DNA of 64,000 bases from Emergomyces orientalis (GCA_002110485.1 MOWL01000074.1:124001-188000), one strand, 5' to 3'. Positions 24,444 to 37,435 are shown, counted from the first letter of the stretch. Program-made: numbers and translations. Notes: generated from the letters alone by a model not told the origin.

Positions 24444-25989
24444 AGGTCCAGCCAGCGGGTGTTACACTGTCCGCACGGTGGAGAAGGAAACAACATACAT
24501 TGTTTGAAAAGGGCTTGACTCGTTCCGCTGAGCCGTTGACATGGATAAGGGCGCACTACGGCCAACGGACGCGGATCTCTCCGACTGGAAATAGGCTAGA
24601 CGTCAAAATTTTGTTCCAGGCTTCGCCAGGCGCAGAGTGCAGAAGGGCAATCGACTTGACTTTCCCATGGTTCAATTTTTCAAAAAAGCCAAAGAAAGTT
24701 CAGCGCGATGACTTCCAGTTTTTGACATAGTGGCTTTTCACTACCGAGTCAACGTCCAATTGCCTGTCGCCATCATGAACGTTATCCTTTCGAGCTTGGT
24801 AGTGGGTTTTGGGTGAGGTCATAATACTTCCTCCACCAAGCTCGTTGCAAAGATGATGCAGCCGCGCATCAGCTTCAAGTCCAAGCCAACTGCTGTGGGA
24901 CTTCGCAAACCAAGCGGAATTTTGGGCGTACAATTCCGCAGCAGAATCTGAGACCAAGCAGGTCGATACACATTCCTACTTTGGAACATCTATAGGGTCC
25001 ACGGGTCTTTTCGATTTTCTTTCTTCCTTTCTTTTTCCGATATATTTACTGCTCGAATCTGGGCTTCAGCCATATGATGGCAGCGAAAAAGGGACAACAA
25101 CCCCTCTCATTTTTCAATGACTAGCAGCTTACATGCTCACATTTTTTGTTTTTTTAAACCTCAGACCAGCTACATGCATATGCTTGTCTCCTCACTTAGG
25201 GCGGAAGAAGAAACCAAGTCACCCAAGCCGGTTGAATCCAATGACCTCCTGCGATTACTTTTGACAGAGCTTTTTTTGACGATTCCATGGGACAAAGACC
25301 TGGGTGTCCTGCTGGCAGCTGGCAGTTTGGACTGCAGATCTGTGCTCTTTACCTGTCGGATCGGTGGGAGCGTACAGTTTATATACCTGGTAAAAGTCAG
25401 ATGGGTCGATAAAGGTAACACTCAACTGTACAGATCAATCAAAGAGTAATAAAACTGGATAAGGAGTTTTGAACTGTAGAAATGTAGAAATGTAACTATT
25501 TCCTGGAGTTCATGTTTGTCCAGTATAGTAGTTAGTTGTATGCCAAACGCCTTCTGCTTCGTACACACACTGTTATGTACTCTGTATTCTTATTTTGTAG
25601 CCGAATACTGCAACCAATTCATTTTTGCCCTTCCCTCCGGAGAATTTTTCCTTGCTTTTTTGTTTTTTCTTTTCTTTTTCCCCCCTCTAGCCCATTTCTC
25701 TGGGTGCAGAATCTAATAAGCACCCGCCCCCCTCCCCTGGCAGTCGCCGTAGTTGGCCCTGGCTGGCGTTGCAGCTTGCTCCATCCTCCGCACCCCATAC
25801 GCTTCAGTCGTTAGTCAGGGACGGTTGCCAAGCCAAGCTTTTTGTACCGTAAGTCAGTTTCTGGGTCGGGTCGGGTCAGGTCAGCCCATGCCGGAACTTT
25901 TGATCGCCGCCAGCCACCCAGACACACCAACCTCCAGTTTCATCAGTCAAGCTCATCCGCCTCCAACCTGCTCTTCATCCCCCTCGACA

Positions 25990-26003
25990 CCCCCCCCCCC
26001 CCC
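25990..26003. repeat. Poly-C tract upstream of SCS7
   Basis: Fourteen consecutive C, about 200 bp before the start codon of the fatty acid hydroxylase, inside a CT-rich leader or promoter. Confidence 0.85.
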
Positions 26004-26204
26004 ACCCCACCGCCCGTTCTCAGTCTCCGCGGATAGCCCGGATTCGCTCACTGATATTCGCTTTTGTATGAGAAGCCTCTTTTAAACTCGCTGGACGGTG
26101 GTCCCTCGTTCGTGCGCCCGTGTTTGTTTGACGATCCAACAAATACCCTCCCGTTCTCGCCTCCCCCTAAACTTCCCTTCCCCCCTCCTTCGACCCCATT
26201 CATC

Positions 26205-27511
26205 ATGCCTGGGAAAACCTTGCCTGTCTTTTCTGCTGCGGACCTCAGATCGCATGCCACCGCCAAATCGTGCTACGTAACACGAGGCTCCAAAGTCTAC
26301 GATATCACCTCTTTCGTTAACGATCACCCTGGCGGAGGTGACTTGATCTTGGACTATGCTGGTAAGGACGTTTCTGATATCATGCGCGATATCCCATCCC
26401 ACCAACACTCTGAGGCCGCATATGAGATTCTAGAGGACCATCATGTTGGGTTCTTAAATTCCGTACCAGGCTCCAAAATGAACGGTAATGGTGCTGCTGC
26501 TACTGCTACTGCCAACGGCTTAAATACGAGTGGAGCGACAAACGGAGACAAACCGGCCTACAGTACCACGGGCATGTCAAGTGAGGAAGATCTCACTATC
26601 GAAACCGACCTAACAGCGGATTATCGGACACATAAGTTCCTGGACCTAAGCCGGCCACTGTTTGGGCAGCTGTGGTATGGTGGTTTCACGAAGGATTTTT
26701 ATCTGGAACAGGTCCATCGTCCGCGACACTACAAGGGCGGGGAATCCGCTCCCCTGTTTGGGAATTTCCTCGAGCCATTGACAAAGACTGCGTGGTGGGT
26801 AGTTCCAGCGGTCTGGTATCCAGCGGTTGCGTACGGAACTGCCGTGGGCTTTACTGGCCTGCAAAATTATATCGTAGGATCTGCGTACTGGATACTGGGT
26901 GTGTGTATTTGGACTCTGGTTGAATACGGCCTACATCGCTGTCTCTTCCATATCGATAAGTATGCAACCTAATGCTCACATCCTACCCGATTCACCCTCA
27001 TTCCAAATTACTAACTAGATGAAAAATAGGCATTTACCCGATAATCGCGTTGGCCTTAGCCTACACTTCCTTTTACACGGTATCCATCACTACCTCCCCA
27101 TGGATAAATACCGCCTTGTCATGCCCCCAACACTATTCGTCATGCTTGCGACACCCTTCTACTATCTCTCGAAGGCGATATTTTTCTATAATTGGTATGC
27201 GGCTGTGACCGTTTTCTCAGGAGGAATATTCGGATACGTCTGCTACGATCTGACGCATTATTTCCTCCACCATCGCAGGTGTGTATCGCGTAGATTGCCC
27301 AAAATATCTCTAGTTTCCCCCACTTATGTCCAACAAACTTACACGCTTGATTCTCCCAAACAGTCTCCCGTACTACTACAAACAGCTGAAGAAATACCAC
27401 CTGCAACACCATTTCGCCGATTACGAAAACGGCTTTGGCGTCACCAGCCGCTTCTGGGACAAAGTGTTTGGTACAGAACTCCCACCTCTCCAACCTGTAA
27501 AGGTCGAATAA
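26205..27511 (+). CDS. SCS7: Fatty acid 2-hydroxylase with cytochrome b5 domain
   Basis: ER membrane di-iron enzyme that 2-hydroxylates the very-long-chain acyl group of ceramide (Scs7/FA2H). 383 residues in three exons: 26205-26959, 27030-27278 and 27364-27511 (introns 70 and 85 bp). An N-terminal cytochrome b5 domain carries HPGGGD with heme ligand His41 and the second ligand in HQHSEAA (about His68). A low-complexity Ala/Asn linker follows, then the hydroxylase domain with its histidine boxes: EYGLHRCLFHID, LLHGIHHYLPMD, THYFLHHR and YHLQHHF. Transmembrane helices lie between them. I placed the start at MPGKTLP, the family start; the frame extends 47 codons upstream to an ATG at 26064, but that stretch is Pro-rich and looks like leader. 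Confidence 0.95.
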
Positions 27512-29855
27512 ATCTCAAGTCACGAATTCAAAATAAAGGCTCCTGCGTCACGATATAAAAAAAAAGTATACAACATTCCACTCCAACCGCACAACCGGTT
27601 TCTGGTCAAGAAACTCACTCCCAGCCTCTTTCTTCCTTCTCTTTTTTTTTTTCTCTTTCTGGTCACCCAATTGATATATTTACTCGAAATCTAATCATAA
27701 TTCCTCCTTACATTGTCGAAAATGAAACCCCTACCGCGCTGTTGTCGCTGCACACATGTTGTCTGTGATAATATTTTGTACAGCATAATTAGGTTTCTTT
27801 TATTTTATTTTCTTTCTTTCCTTTCCACTTCTAATATGTTTTCCCCATTTTTCCCCATTTATTTCTTGGAATTTGTCCCTCTACTATCCTCATCTTCCAA
27901 AATTTATAATGGCTGGATACATTTTTCTATTAGTCTGGAGTTTTTGTTCCTTGTTTCCCTGCTTCTTCCTATCTCGCTCCTATACCCGCTCGTCCCCTGG
28001 AGCTATTTTTGGTAAACCAACGGAGCACGGAGATAATGAATATTGTCTCCTGTATGTAATGCATTTAGTCAGTGGTTGGGGGGGGAGCTGGGTATGCTCT
28101 TGTTGTGCTGCGCAGACTGAACTCTGTATTTTGCATGTGATCTAATTTTAATTCTTGATGCTATTTCAGCAAAGAGCACACGTCTATGGACTACACTTTC
28201 GTACATACATACATACATACATACATGCATACATACAAATCTACAATAATGCTAAATAATACCTTGGATTTTTATTTTCATTTATTTTCATTTTATTTAT
28301 ATATTTATGTGTGATTCGTGTTCTGCAAATCTTTTTGTTCCTCGTAAAAAAGATCTGGTTGACCCTGAATATTTTACACGTGACTGCGAAAGAAACTGTA
28401 TTAGGAAAGGGGCCTTGGCTTCCTGGGATGTCGCTGGACGTCAACCCAAGAGAAACACGAGTTCTGCGGATCCGAATGAGATTCCCAATTCCGAAGTAAC
28501 TCTTTTATATACGCATCTCTCGATCTTGTTAAATGGCTCCCTGATCAATCGGTTGTCCTTGAAGGCCAATGCAGACCTTGAGTGGAGGGGGAAACAGTAA
28601 TCCCTGGGATAAGAGCAGATTACACGGAGAGAAACGCTGCATTTCAAAAAAAGCGCTGCTGTATGATGTTTATTGATGATGGAGTTCCAAGTTTGATCCC
28701 GACAGGAAACGCCGCCTCATGTATGTGCATGAATTTCGGTTTACGACTTTCCACTTCCGCCCAGGCTAGAAGATGTCACTTGGTTGCATTTATTTCCTAA
28801 TACTCTTGTGCGGTTTCCTGCTAAATTACAGGCGCCAAAATTTATTTATTTATTTTTCCCTTTGAAATGAAGAGGGAATGTAAATGCCGTGGACGCGGAC
28901 GTGATGATCGTCATTCGCTGTAGAGGAGGTATCTCCACGAGTGTGAATACGAATAAACGTCATTTCCCATGGGTGCGGTTACGGACAAGAATGCCGTATC
29001 AAGACCGCTTCGACTTTAGTTGTGTCCGTGGCATAGCTTGAAGGGGGCGTGGGTTGAGGCTTTTCTCGTCAGAAATCTCCCGCAAGGTAGCGTCTCCTCA
29101 AATGATATGCTGTTGGTGAAGCAGATTTTCATCTTTCCCAAGCGAGAATGCACTTTTCTCTTCGTGGCATTTGAGTGTGAGTTTTCTTTATCTCACTCAC
29201 TCCTTTGGTTGGGGGCGGTCATCGACCTTCTCCGTTGGACAGTGCTTATTCGGCGTAACCTCTCGTGGCTGCGGTCCATCAATCAGATATTCCTAACAGG
29301 GTACTAGGAACCTAGTGGACCACCTGCTGTGGATTTCCTTGACAATAATCGAGGGTAGGTGGCTAAACGATATGTAAGGAGTTATCGGTGACGTGGAAAC
29401 GAAAAGCAATACACAACCAAAGTCTATACTTTCACTCCTTGAGCAAAGTCCTTTTGAACAAGCTGGTAGTCGAGAGTTGACCAGGAGCCAGTGAGAATGT
29501 TGTGATTGCAACGTTGCCCACAGGGATATCAGGTTGCCCCATCTCACTTGAGCTGTTCTTCACCAAGACTAGAAGAAGTAAAAGAGCAGAGTTTTTTTCA
29601 TTTCACTAAAAAAAAAAAAAAATTTTCTCGCGGGGTAGTTTGTTTCTGTCACAGGACGTACAAGTTTCCACATAGAGTGGGATCTGGCATTAAATGCGTA
29701 CGGTATTGTCCCGTATCAAAATATATCAGGGTTCAAGCATTCACACCTAACGCACTCTCAACTTTCAGGCTTTCTTCAACAACCTTGATTCTATATTCTC
29801 TGGCAACAACTTGTTCTACAATTCTTCGCAACGTTCTCATTCTTCAAAGGACGAT
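27512..29855. other. Intergenic with CATA microsatellite
   Basis: About 2.3 kb, AT-rich. A (CATA)n tract lies at 28,202-28,237 and A/T homopolymers near 29,607-29,623. No protein-like frame was identified. Confidence 0.5.
28202..28237. repeat. (CATA)n microsatellite
   Basis: Eight to nine tetranucleotide units with one T-to-G interruption, in non-coding DNA. Confidence 0.9.
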
Positions 29856-32800
29856 ATGGCAGGTTTATACTTGTCATATGTCATTAACCATGTGTTTCTA
29901 CCACCTCGTTTACCTCAAGAGGATGATTACACGTTTGAAACTTCAAAAGCACTGGCCCAAAGATGCCTAGATTGTTGCCAGAAATTTCAAACCTTTCTTA
30001 ACGAGGAGGAGCAAAAGAAATTTAGCGCTTCCATTTCGATGCTTCAAGCTATGCTTGTGGTTCGCAACGACAAGGGCTGGCTCTTACGTGACGAACTCGC
30101 ACATGGGTTGGAGCGTATGGTGGTGGGAGGTAAATACTTCCCCTAATTTTGCAAGCAATGATATTTGCTCACTAGCTTTATGTTCCTCACTAAAGGTCCT
30201 TCCGCTTCATATTGTGAGCCAGAATGCTGACCTTATTGTACGACGACACGTAGAGGATTTCTCCTTTGAGATTTTTGAGTTGTCACCTACGTCAGAAGCA
30301 GTAATTGGGACAAAAGGGCGGCTCATTCGACAGTTCCCCGGCCCGGCCATCACCCTCAAACCGGAACGAGTTTATGACACCGGATTCCTCCATGCATTTG
30401 CAGAGTGTCTCTGTGATTTAGACAAGGAGACACCTTTGGAAGCATGGCCGATTGCCCACAAAGCCGGAACCGATTTCGTTGAAGTGCGAGATACGGTGCA
30501 CCCAAAATGCATGACCGAGATGCTCCGTTCCATACTTCAAGGGATTGGACAACAACCTTTGAATGTGGATCAAATTTTCAAGAGGACCCGTGACGACGTC
30601 GGTCTCCTCTTTGGCTATTGCTTCGTGTTGCGTTACAGACAACTTTGAGGGATGAGGATGATATCGGGAGGGATAAGACCTACAAGTCGTTCCTTTTGTT
30701 CTTCATGGCTTTCATTTTACGTGACGGTCTGGCAGTCCGCCTTCCGCACAATGTCCTGTACGTCATGATTGCAAAGATCACTCGGCGATTGAACGAAGCC
30801 TCAGATGGCCTGGGGAAAATGGCTGTCGTCGCCGCCAAATTTACTGGCAGGTACCAAACTTCGGTTGGATAATCTGGATTCACATCTTAAAAATGCCTTT
30901 TCACGCCCATTGCGTCCGAAAAGTACAAGCAGTTTGCCATCAAACCTCTGCCGCGCATCCCATACCCATTTTATTCGCCCCCGATTCTCCCACCGATATC
31001 TGATAACGAAGAGACTGACCGTCTGTGTCTTTCTGAATTGGAAATCTGGACATGTACGAAGCTTCCTGATTGGATCGCTGAAGCCATGGACCTCGAAGAT
31101 ACATGCCAGTCCCTGGAAATGATCATCACGACGTATTTGCGTAGGGCCCAAAAGTTTTACACAGGTTCCCCGGCGGAAATGTCACGTATGTTCCTTACAC
31201 TGTTGGACCTCTGGGTCGCGCTCGACAGAACCGCTATTGCACAATGTCCTCTACTGGCAGACTATGCCCCTGGCTTTACTCCTTCTTTATTCCAGCCGCT
31301 GCTGCTTCCGAAGCAGGACGATATTGATAGGCTAAACCATGATGTAGAGTATCTCGAAAGTAGACAATGTGACGCCAATCACGACTACCGCTCTATTTTT
31401 TCACACTTGATAAGGAGGAAAGTTTTGCGGTTAGGTATTTTGATGGCTCCCAACATCACAAAAACCTACGGGATCAAATAGTTGATCACGCGAACAAAAA
31501 GCAGTTGAGAAAAAAATCGGAATTTAAAGAGGTAAAGGAAAAATATCAAAGTCTACTGAAGAAATCTGCGTCAATGTCCTGTGAATGCGAAACGACAAAG
31601 GGAGCATATCGCCGAGTGTGCGAGCCACGTAACCTAATCTGCAGAAAATGCTCACTGGCTTGTGAAGCAAAGCGGATGAGCATCAGAGTCCAGGAGTGGC
31701 CTCTTCCGGAAGAGCGATCATTGATTAAAAGCGTCGTGTTCCATCTCGATGTTCCCAAAGCAGTCTCAAGTTGGCTTGATGCAACGTATAGTCTCCTAGT
31801 CGATGCGTTTTCCCAAGGAGCTGGGCATAGCTTCTCTGCTGAAAGATATTTATATTCTTTAAATCACTATGGAAATTTGCGGCGCTTTAAAAGGCCAACT
31901 ACCGAGCGCCTCCAGCTAATGTCCAAGGAGAAGGCGGTGTCTAAATCTCACTATGGCTGGGATATACCTGTCGGCCAGTGCCCTGACATTTCAGCCGTTT
32001 GCGTGCCAAACGCTATGTGTTTCTATGTGTTCGATATGTAAGGGAGAAGACGGGTGGACGAACTTTTAGGCCACTGTGATATCAAGCTATGTTGTACCTT
32101 CCAGCTCGCAAATGGGCCTTATCGACAACTGCAGTATGCCGTGAGCAGTACCGAGCACTCCATAACACAATTATTGCGGAACAGACTAAATGCCCAGCCG
32201 AGTTGACTTTCCACGAGATGTACTCGTTCTGTTCCCTATGGTCGGGACATCGCCTACAATGGTGGAATATACTCCGCGAACTATTTCGGGAACGATGAAC
32301 TTCAACCACCAGGAGACCAACATGTTGATTCTTGCAGCCATATGGCAAGTTGATCCTTATAATAACGAAGATGAGCTTTTTCACGAGTCACACATAGACC
32401 TGAAAGAAATGGATTTTGGACTAGCTTTAATTTCTGCTCTAGGAAACGCGATGAGCAACGTGGAAGGGAGCTGGCAGGGAACTACTGCGTTGCGAACCTT
32501 TATAGTTATTACCACCCGTGTTCTTTCTGGTACTCCATTTGAAATAGTCCGGAAAGGGTGTTTCCAACTTCTCAGGCGAGCAAGAGATATCGCTGAAGGC
32601 TGGATGGAAAAGATAATGAAACCGCAGCACGCACCGCAAGAACGATGCTAGCGGTTCCCTATAGCGCGAAGGATCGTCCGACACTTCGGGCTTCATTTAG
32701 CCATCCGGATGTAGCAATCGTCCTCACAACGTTAAGCTATTATTACGGCGGCCTCTCAGACGAGCAACTATATCTTACGCTTAAGCACCTCCTTCTAAGA

Positions 32801-34928
32801 GACCATGCCCAAGAAGAGTATGGAATTTGGGTGCGCGATGCCCCGGGTCTGTCCACTGTATTTTATAAAATTACCAGTGTCAATCTCCAAGACGCAGATC
32901 AGTGCGAGAAGCACATTTTCCCGCATTTACGTTTCTCTAAGTCGGCAATCGATTACTATCTGTGCTACCTTGTATTCCCAAGGGAGATGAAGGAGTTCCC
33001 GCACAAGATCTCATGTTCTGGCTGGGATATAGGGAGAGAGAAAGCCCATTTAACAACAGGTTTCAGCGGCACATATGATAGCCAGTACCTTTTGCTGTTA
33101 TCTATCCACCAGTGCAGCTTGGAAAACCATTTACATACTAATGCCAAGCAACTTCTCTGCATTCTCAGGCCCGAGAATGTATTTTACCCAGGTGACATCT
33201 CTGGCAACGTGGAGTTCGATGCTGACACCTTGTTAAAGCTGGTCACCTCTGCAATACCTTCTATTCAAGTTATATTAGATGTTGGGGCTCAGGTTTTAGA
33301 GCTGAAAAATGAGCAATTAGCTCAACGATGGCTGGCGACATGTTCAGCAACCCATGCGGAAGGAGTAGTTTATTTCGATGATGATGATGAGCTGACTGTT
33401 TTAACTCGTGATGGGCACAAAAAGGCCCTCAATTCATCGCCTTATTTAAGCCAATTACAAAAATGCATTGTATACCTCGATGAGGCACATACAAGTGGCA
33501 CGGATCTGGAGTTACCGACAAACTACCGAGCTGCTGTCACCTTAGGGCCCAATATTACGAAAGACAGACCTGTCCAAGGTGGGTTGTGCTCATATATGTA
33601 GAGTTCCATATCTTGCTCTGACACCAAAAACAGCATCTATGCGCATGCGAAAACTCGGGAAGGGCCAATCTTTGGCGTTCTACGCCCCCATGGATATTCC
33701 ACGCAAAATACTCCAGTGCAATGGCAAAACAGAAGATGATGCTATCGAAATATCGGACGTGTTGAAATGGGGTATTTCTGAAACGTGAGCCTACACCAGG
33801 AAATGTGCTCCATTATGGGCAACACAAGGTCTTCGGTTTCAGCGCTATTCACTTGCATGGTCCCAGGTTTCCGGCACCAATTCTCCGGTATTCCCAATCG
33901 AAATTGCCGAGTCTGTTCTTGAGAAAAAGGCGCGAAGCATAGAGGAACGATATGGCGTTAATAAATCATGCTCATATGAGCAGGCCTTACTCAGTTGTGC
34001 AGAGGACGAAACCCTCGCTGATCGCATAGTGGAGATAGATGGCATTCGTATCAAATGCAAGTATTTTGACACGCACTCTTTCGATGATGTCCAGCTTCAA
34101 GAAGAACAAGAACGCGAGTTACAAACTGAATTGGAGCGAGAACGGCAAGTGGAACAGCGATCCGCCTTAACAGCCGCGCCACAATGTATGCATCCTGATG
34201 TGGAGAGATTCTTATCGAAAGGTTTGCTCGACCAATCATCTCCAGCTTTCCTTCCAGCCTTTGACATCTTCAAACGTACCTCACTCGCTAGCGAACTGCA
34301 ACAGTCCTCATGGTCTAAAATTTTATTGGTGACTCAAACCTTCGTTGGGACAGTCGTGGCTAAGAAGCACCAGCCGCTAGATTTGTATATGCACCCAGTC
34401 AATTGGATTGCAACCTCTACAAAAGAGGGTCTTTTCAAGCTCGTAATCTTAAGTCCGTTCGAGGCTAATAAGGCAATGGCCCTTGTCCGGAAAAATACTG
34501 GGGCTACTCTTCACCTCTATGCTCCACGGATCGGGATCTCAGCTACTCCAATAGATGACCTTTCACTGGCAGCGCTTCCACCTTATCAACCCCAGCCTCG
34601 CGACCATTTTACTCTACAGTTGAACCTGTTTGCGGGGCAGCTGTACGTGTAAAACTACGAGGAATATATTTTTCTCTGCAGGTTTTTAGGATTGGCGCAC
34701 CACCCGCCAGGTGATGGTATTCGTGTTTCGAGAGACGGCTTCATTAATCCGGCTGACCGACGCAGCTTTGACCAGGCCATGATTGTTCAGTGCAAGTTCT
34801 CAAAAAGTCCAATTCTGTTTTTGACAACATTGATGTCTTTGAGGAGGAAGGGACAAGACATTTCTCGGTCGCACATGGGCGCAATTCTTAAGGGATGTTT
34901 GCTTACACGAGAGAGTGCATTTAATTGA
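29856..34928 (+). pseudogene. Decayed DUF6606/DUF3638/DUF3645 giant-protein gene
   Basis: Relic of a fungal family of about 3,000-residue proteins with DUF6606, DUF3638 and DUF3645 regions and no established function. The N-terminus is at 29,856 (INHVFLPPRLPQEDDY). Recognisable blocks follow in family order: FELSPTSEAVIGTKGRL; RSPLWLLLRVALQTTLRDED; SFAVRYFDGSQ; IRVQEWPLPEE; CPAELTFHEMYSFCSLWSGH; then a jump to MLAVPYSAKDRP, LSYYYGGLSDEQLY, SCSGWDIGREK, VYLDEAHTSGTDLELP, MRMRKLGKGQS, LFAGQLYV and the C-terminus at 34,928. Breaks include frame changes near 30,595, 31,396-31,401 (a T6 run), 32,165, 32,295 and 32,640; in-frame stops at 30,870, 30,888, 32,039, 33,786 (TGA where the family has Trp) and 34,650. 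About 1,000 or more residues are missing at 32,640. One intron, 33,579-33,633, still looks spliceable. No full-length product is possible. Confidence 0.85.
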
Positions 34929-35494
34929 GTCACAAGTGGAGGGGAATCAGGGTGGGAATGATATTTACGATGTATCTGATGAAGTGAGATGATGATGATG
35001 ATGGATGGATACGGATGCTATGAACGATACAGAATAAAAATCGAGTTAGTAGTTAGATAAGAATGACAATCAAATTCCCATGGAGCATTCGTCCAGTGCG
35101 TAATAATCACACATTTTCAGGTGCTGCATAAAACACGAACATGAGTTTAGGGGGGCGATCTCAGATTATATAATCTGCTTTTTGGCAAGACTTGTCACAT
35201 GACTTACATCTTATCTTAACTTCTGTTCACAAGTTTTGCTCAGCGAACGACGATAACCTCAACACAAACACGGTATCGCAGCCAGAACCAACTGTCAGGT
35301 CGGCTCATAGCACTACACCATTTAAAATCATATCAAATTTGTGATAGGAGGATAGTCTGGCAGCGTTTTATTTCAACAAGGGTTCGCTCGCCTAACCCTC
35401 TTCGTTTTCCTCTCTAACGAAAGCAAAGTGACCAATTCTTCCTCCATCTCCCCTTTCCTTCCAATCGGAGGACCGTATTCAACGTATATTCGCC
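34929..35494. other. Intergenic upstream of RSD1
   Basis: 566 bp holding the presumed RSD1/RBM39 promoter. A short GATG/GGAT repeat lies near 34,989-35,010. Confidence 0.5.
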
Positions 35495-37435
35495 ATGTCA
35501 GGTATTGATGTCGAGGCTCTCCTTGAGTCCACAGCCGCTCCCACTCCCCCCCCTCATCCGACCGAAGAGATCCCCGACAAAAGCCACGATGAATCGAAGG
35601 GCTCTCGAAATGAACGTCCACGTCGCAAATGCGATCGCGATAGAGAACGCGAGCGACGAGAACGAATCCAGGAACGACGCCGCCGTGAAAAAGATGCCGA
35701 TGGAGACGAGGAAATGAAAAGCCCAAAGAGCGATCGCGCAAGTGCTAACGGGAGCCATAGAAGCAGAAAGAGGAGTAGGAGCCGTGATAGCGAAAAAAGC
35801 CGCTCCCGTCGTGACCGTGACGACCCATATCGATCGTCCGGCGGGGACTACTATCGTGGCCCTGGCCGAACCACACGTTCTCGCTCTAGGTCTCCATACG
35901 ACGACAGATACTATAGACCTACCGGCCGCCCCCGTCGTGAGGAGCGTGACGATGATAAACGCCCAAGTAGGCGTGATAGGGATGGGCGCAGACGAAGCCC
36001 CAGCTCCGGCAGGCGTCGCAGCGGGACTCCTGAACCCCAGCTTACTGAAGATGAACGCGATAGACGAACCGTTTTCGTGCAGCAACTAGCTGCCCGCCTA
36101 AGAACGAAAGAGCTCATTGCTTTCTTCGAGAAAGTTGGCCCAGTCAAAGAAGCTCAAATTGTGAAGGATCGCGTGAGCGGGAGATCGAAAGGGTGAGTAA
36201 CCCACAATACCTCACTTGCCGTTTAACAAGTACTAATGTTTTATACAGCGTCGGTTATGTCGAATTCAAGGATGAAGAATCGGTCCCACTTGCCATTCAG
36301 CTTACTGGCCAAAAGCTTTTAGGGATTCCTATTATTGCTCAACTAACCGAAGCCGAGAAAAACAGACAGGCCCGCAATCCTGAGGCCAACGTTAGCGGAA
36401 ACCAAAATTCTATCCCGTTCCACAGGCTGTACGTCGGTAACATCCATTTCAGCATCACTGAAAGCGATTTACAGAAAGTTTTCGAGCCATTCGGCGAACT
36501 TGATTTTGTCCAGCTACAAAAGGAAGAAGGGGGTCGCAGCAGGGGCTATGGCTTCGTCCAGTATGTCTTAGACCTTCCCAATTTTTCAACATTTGTACAT
36601 ATTTACTGACAAACCTGGTTAGGTTCCGTGACCCAAACCAAGCTCGAGAAGCTTTGGAAAAAATGAACGGATTCGATCTTGCTGGTCGCCCAATCCGGGT
36701 TGGTCTTGGTAATGATAAGTTTACCCCTGAATCGACCGCCAATTTATTGCAACGATTCCAGGGACAGGGTGCCCATCATAACTTCCAGGGTTCACTATTC
36801 TCTGGCCATGGCGGTCGTGGAGCTCAAGCCGGTGGTTCCGGTAACTTTGATCGAGCTGGCGGCAGAGACAATGACAAGGCTGCGGGCGGTGCCAGTGCCC
36901 TTGATGACACCGATGTTGCCGGTGTGAACTTCAACAATTATAGCAGAGACGCATTGATGAGGAAACTTGCGAGAACAGATGAACCTACTGTCGAGCCAAC
37001 GCCAGACGAAAAACGCAAAGTACCCAAACCTCAAATAAACGCTAAGCCGTTGCCCGTGAGCGTCAACATGGCAAGCAGATGCGTTCTACTCCGAAATATG
37101 TTTGACCCTGCTGAGTACGTTACCAGCCCCCTACCCAGTTCATAAATTATTGACTCTATACTAACTGTTCGTTTAGGGAAGAGGGTGAAGCTTGGATCAA
37201 AGAGCTGGAAGATGACGTCCGTGCTGAGTGTGAAGATAAATATGGCCACGTTGTTCACATTGCATTAGATCCGAATACTCAAGGAGATATATATCTCAAG
37301 TTTGACCGTGTCCAAGGAGGCGAGAATGCCATCAAGGGCTTGAATGGCCGATTTTTTGGAGGGAGACAGATTAGCGCGCAGCCTGTGGTTGATGCGGTTT
37401 ACAGCAGCCTCTTTTCCCGCACCAAAGCGATCTGA
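35495..37435 (+). CDS. RSD1: RBM39/Rsd1-type splicing factor (RS domain, 3 RRMs)
   Basis: Nuclear pre-mRNA splicing factor of the RBM39 (CAPER-alpha)/S. pombe Rsd1 family. 586 residues in four exons: 35495-36192, 36249-36560, 36623-37114 and 37177-37435. Introns are 56, 62 and 62 bp. The N-terminus is an Arg/Ser/Asp-rich region (about residues 40-185). RRM1 begins near residue 190 (RRTVFVQQLAARL) with RNP1-like KGVGYVEF across the first splice junction. RRM2 has RNP2 LYVGNI and RNP1 RSRGYGFVQF, split by the second intron. The C-terminal third RRM is a UHM type: RCVLLRNMFDPAEEEGE and the RxF-like GRFFGGR loop, which in relatives binds ULM peptides of SF3B1/U2AF. A Gly/Ala-rich linker separates RRM2 and the UHM. 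Confidence 0.93.

Larger units (their letters stand above)
23150..26204. other. Long divergent intergenic region
   Basis: About 3.05 kb between the OMPDC-like gene and the divergent fatty acid hydroxylase. It includes an (ATT)n-type tract near 24,411-24,443, a GGGTC pentamer run near 25,863-25,882, and a CT-rich promoter ending in a C14 run at 25,990-26,003. No supportable coding frame or RNA gene was found. Confidence 0.5.

Noticed and set aside
24275..24730. 151-codon frame containing an Ile run
   Set aside because: The run is translation of an ATT microsatellite, and the frame has no homology signal.
29607..29623. Poly-A run just before the pseudogene as a retrocopy tail
   Set aside because: The gene retains an intron and runs away from the tract, so it is not a retrocopy.
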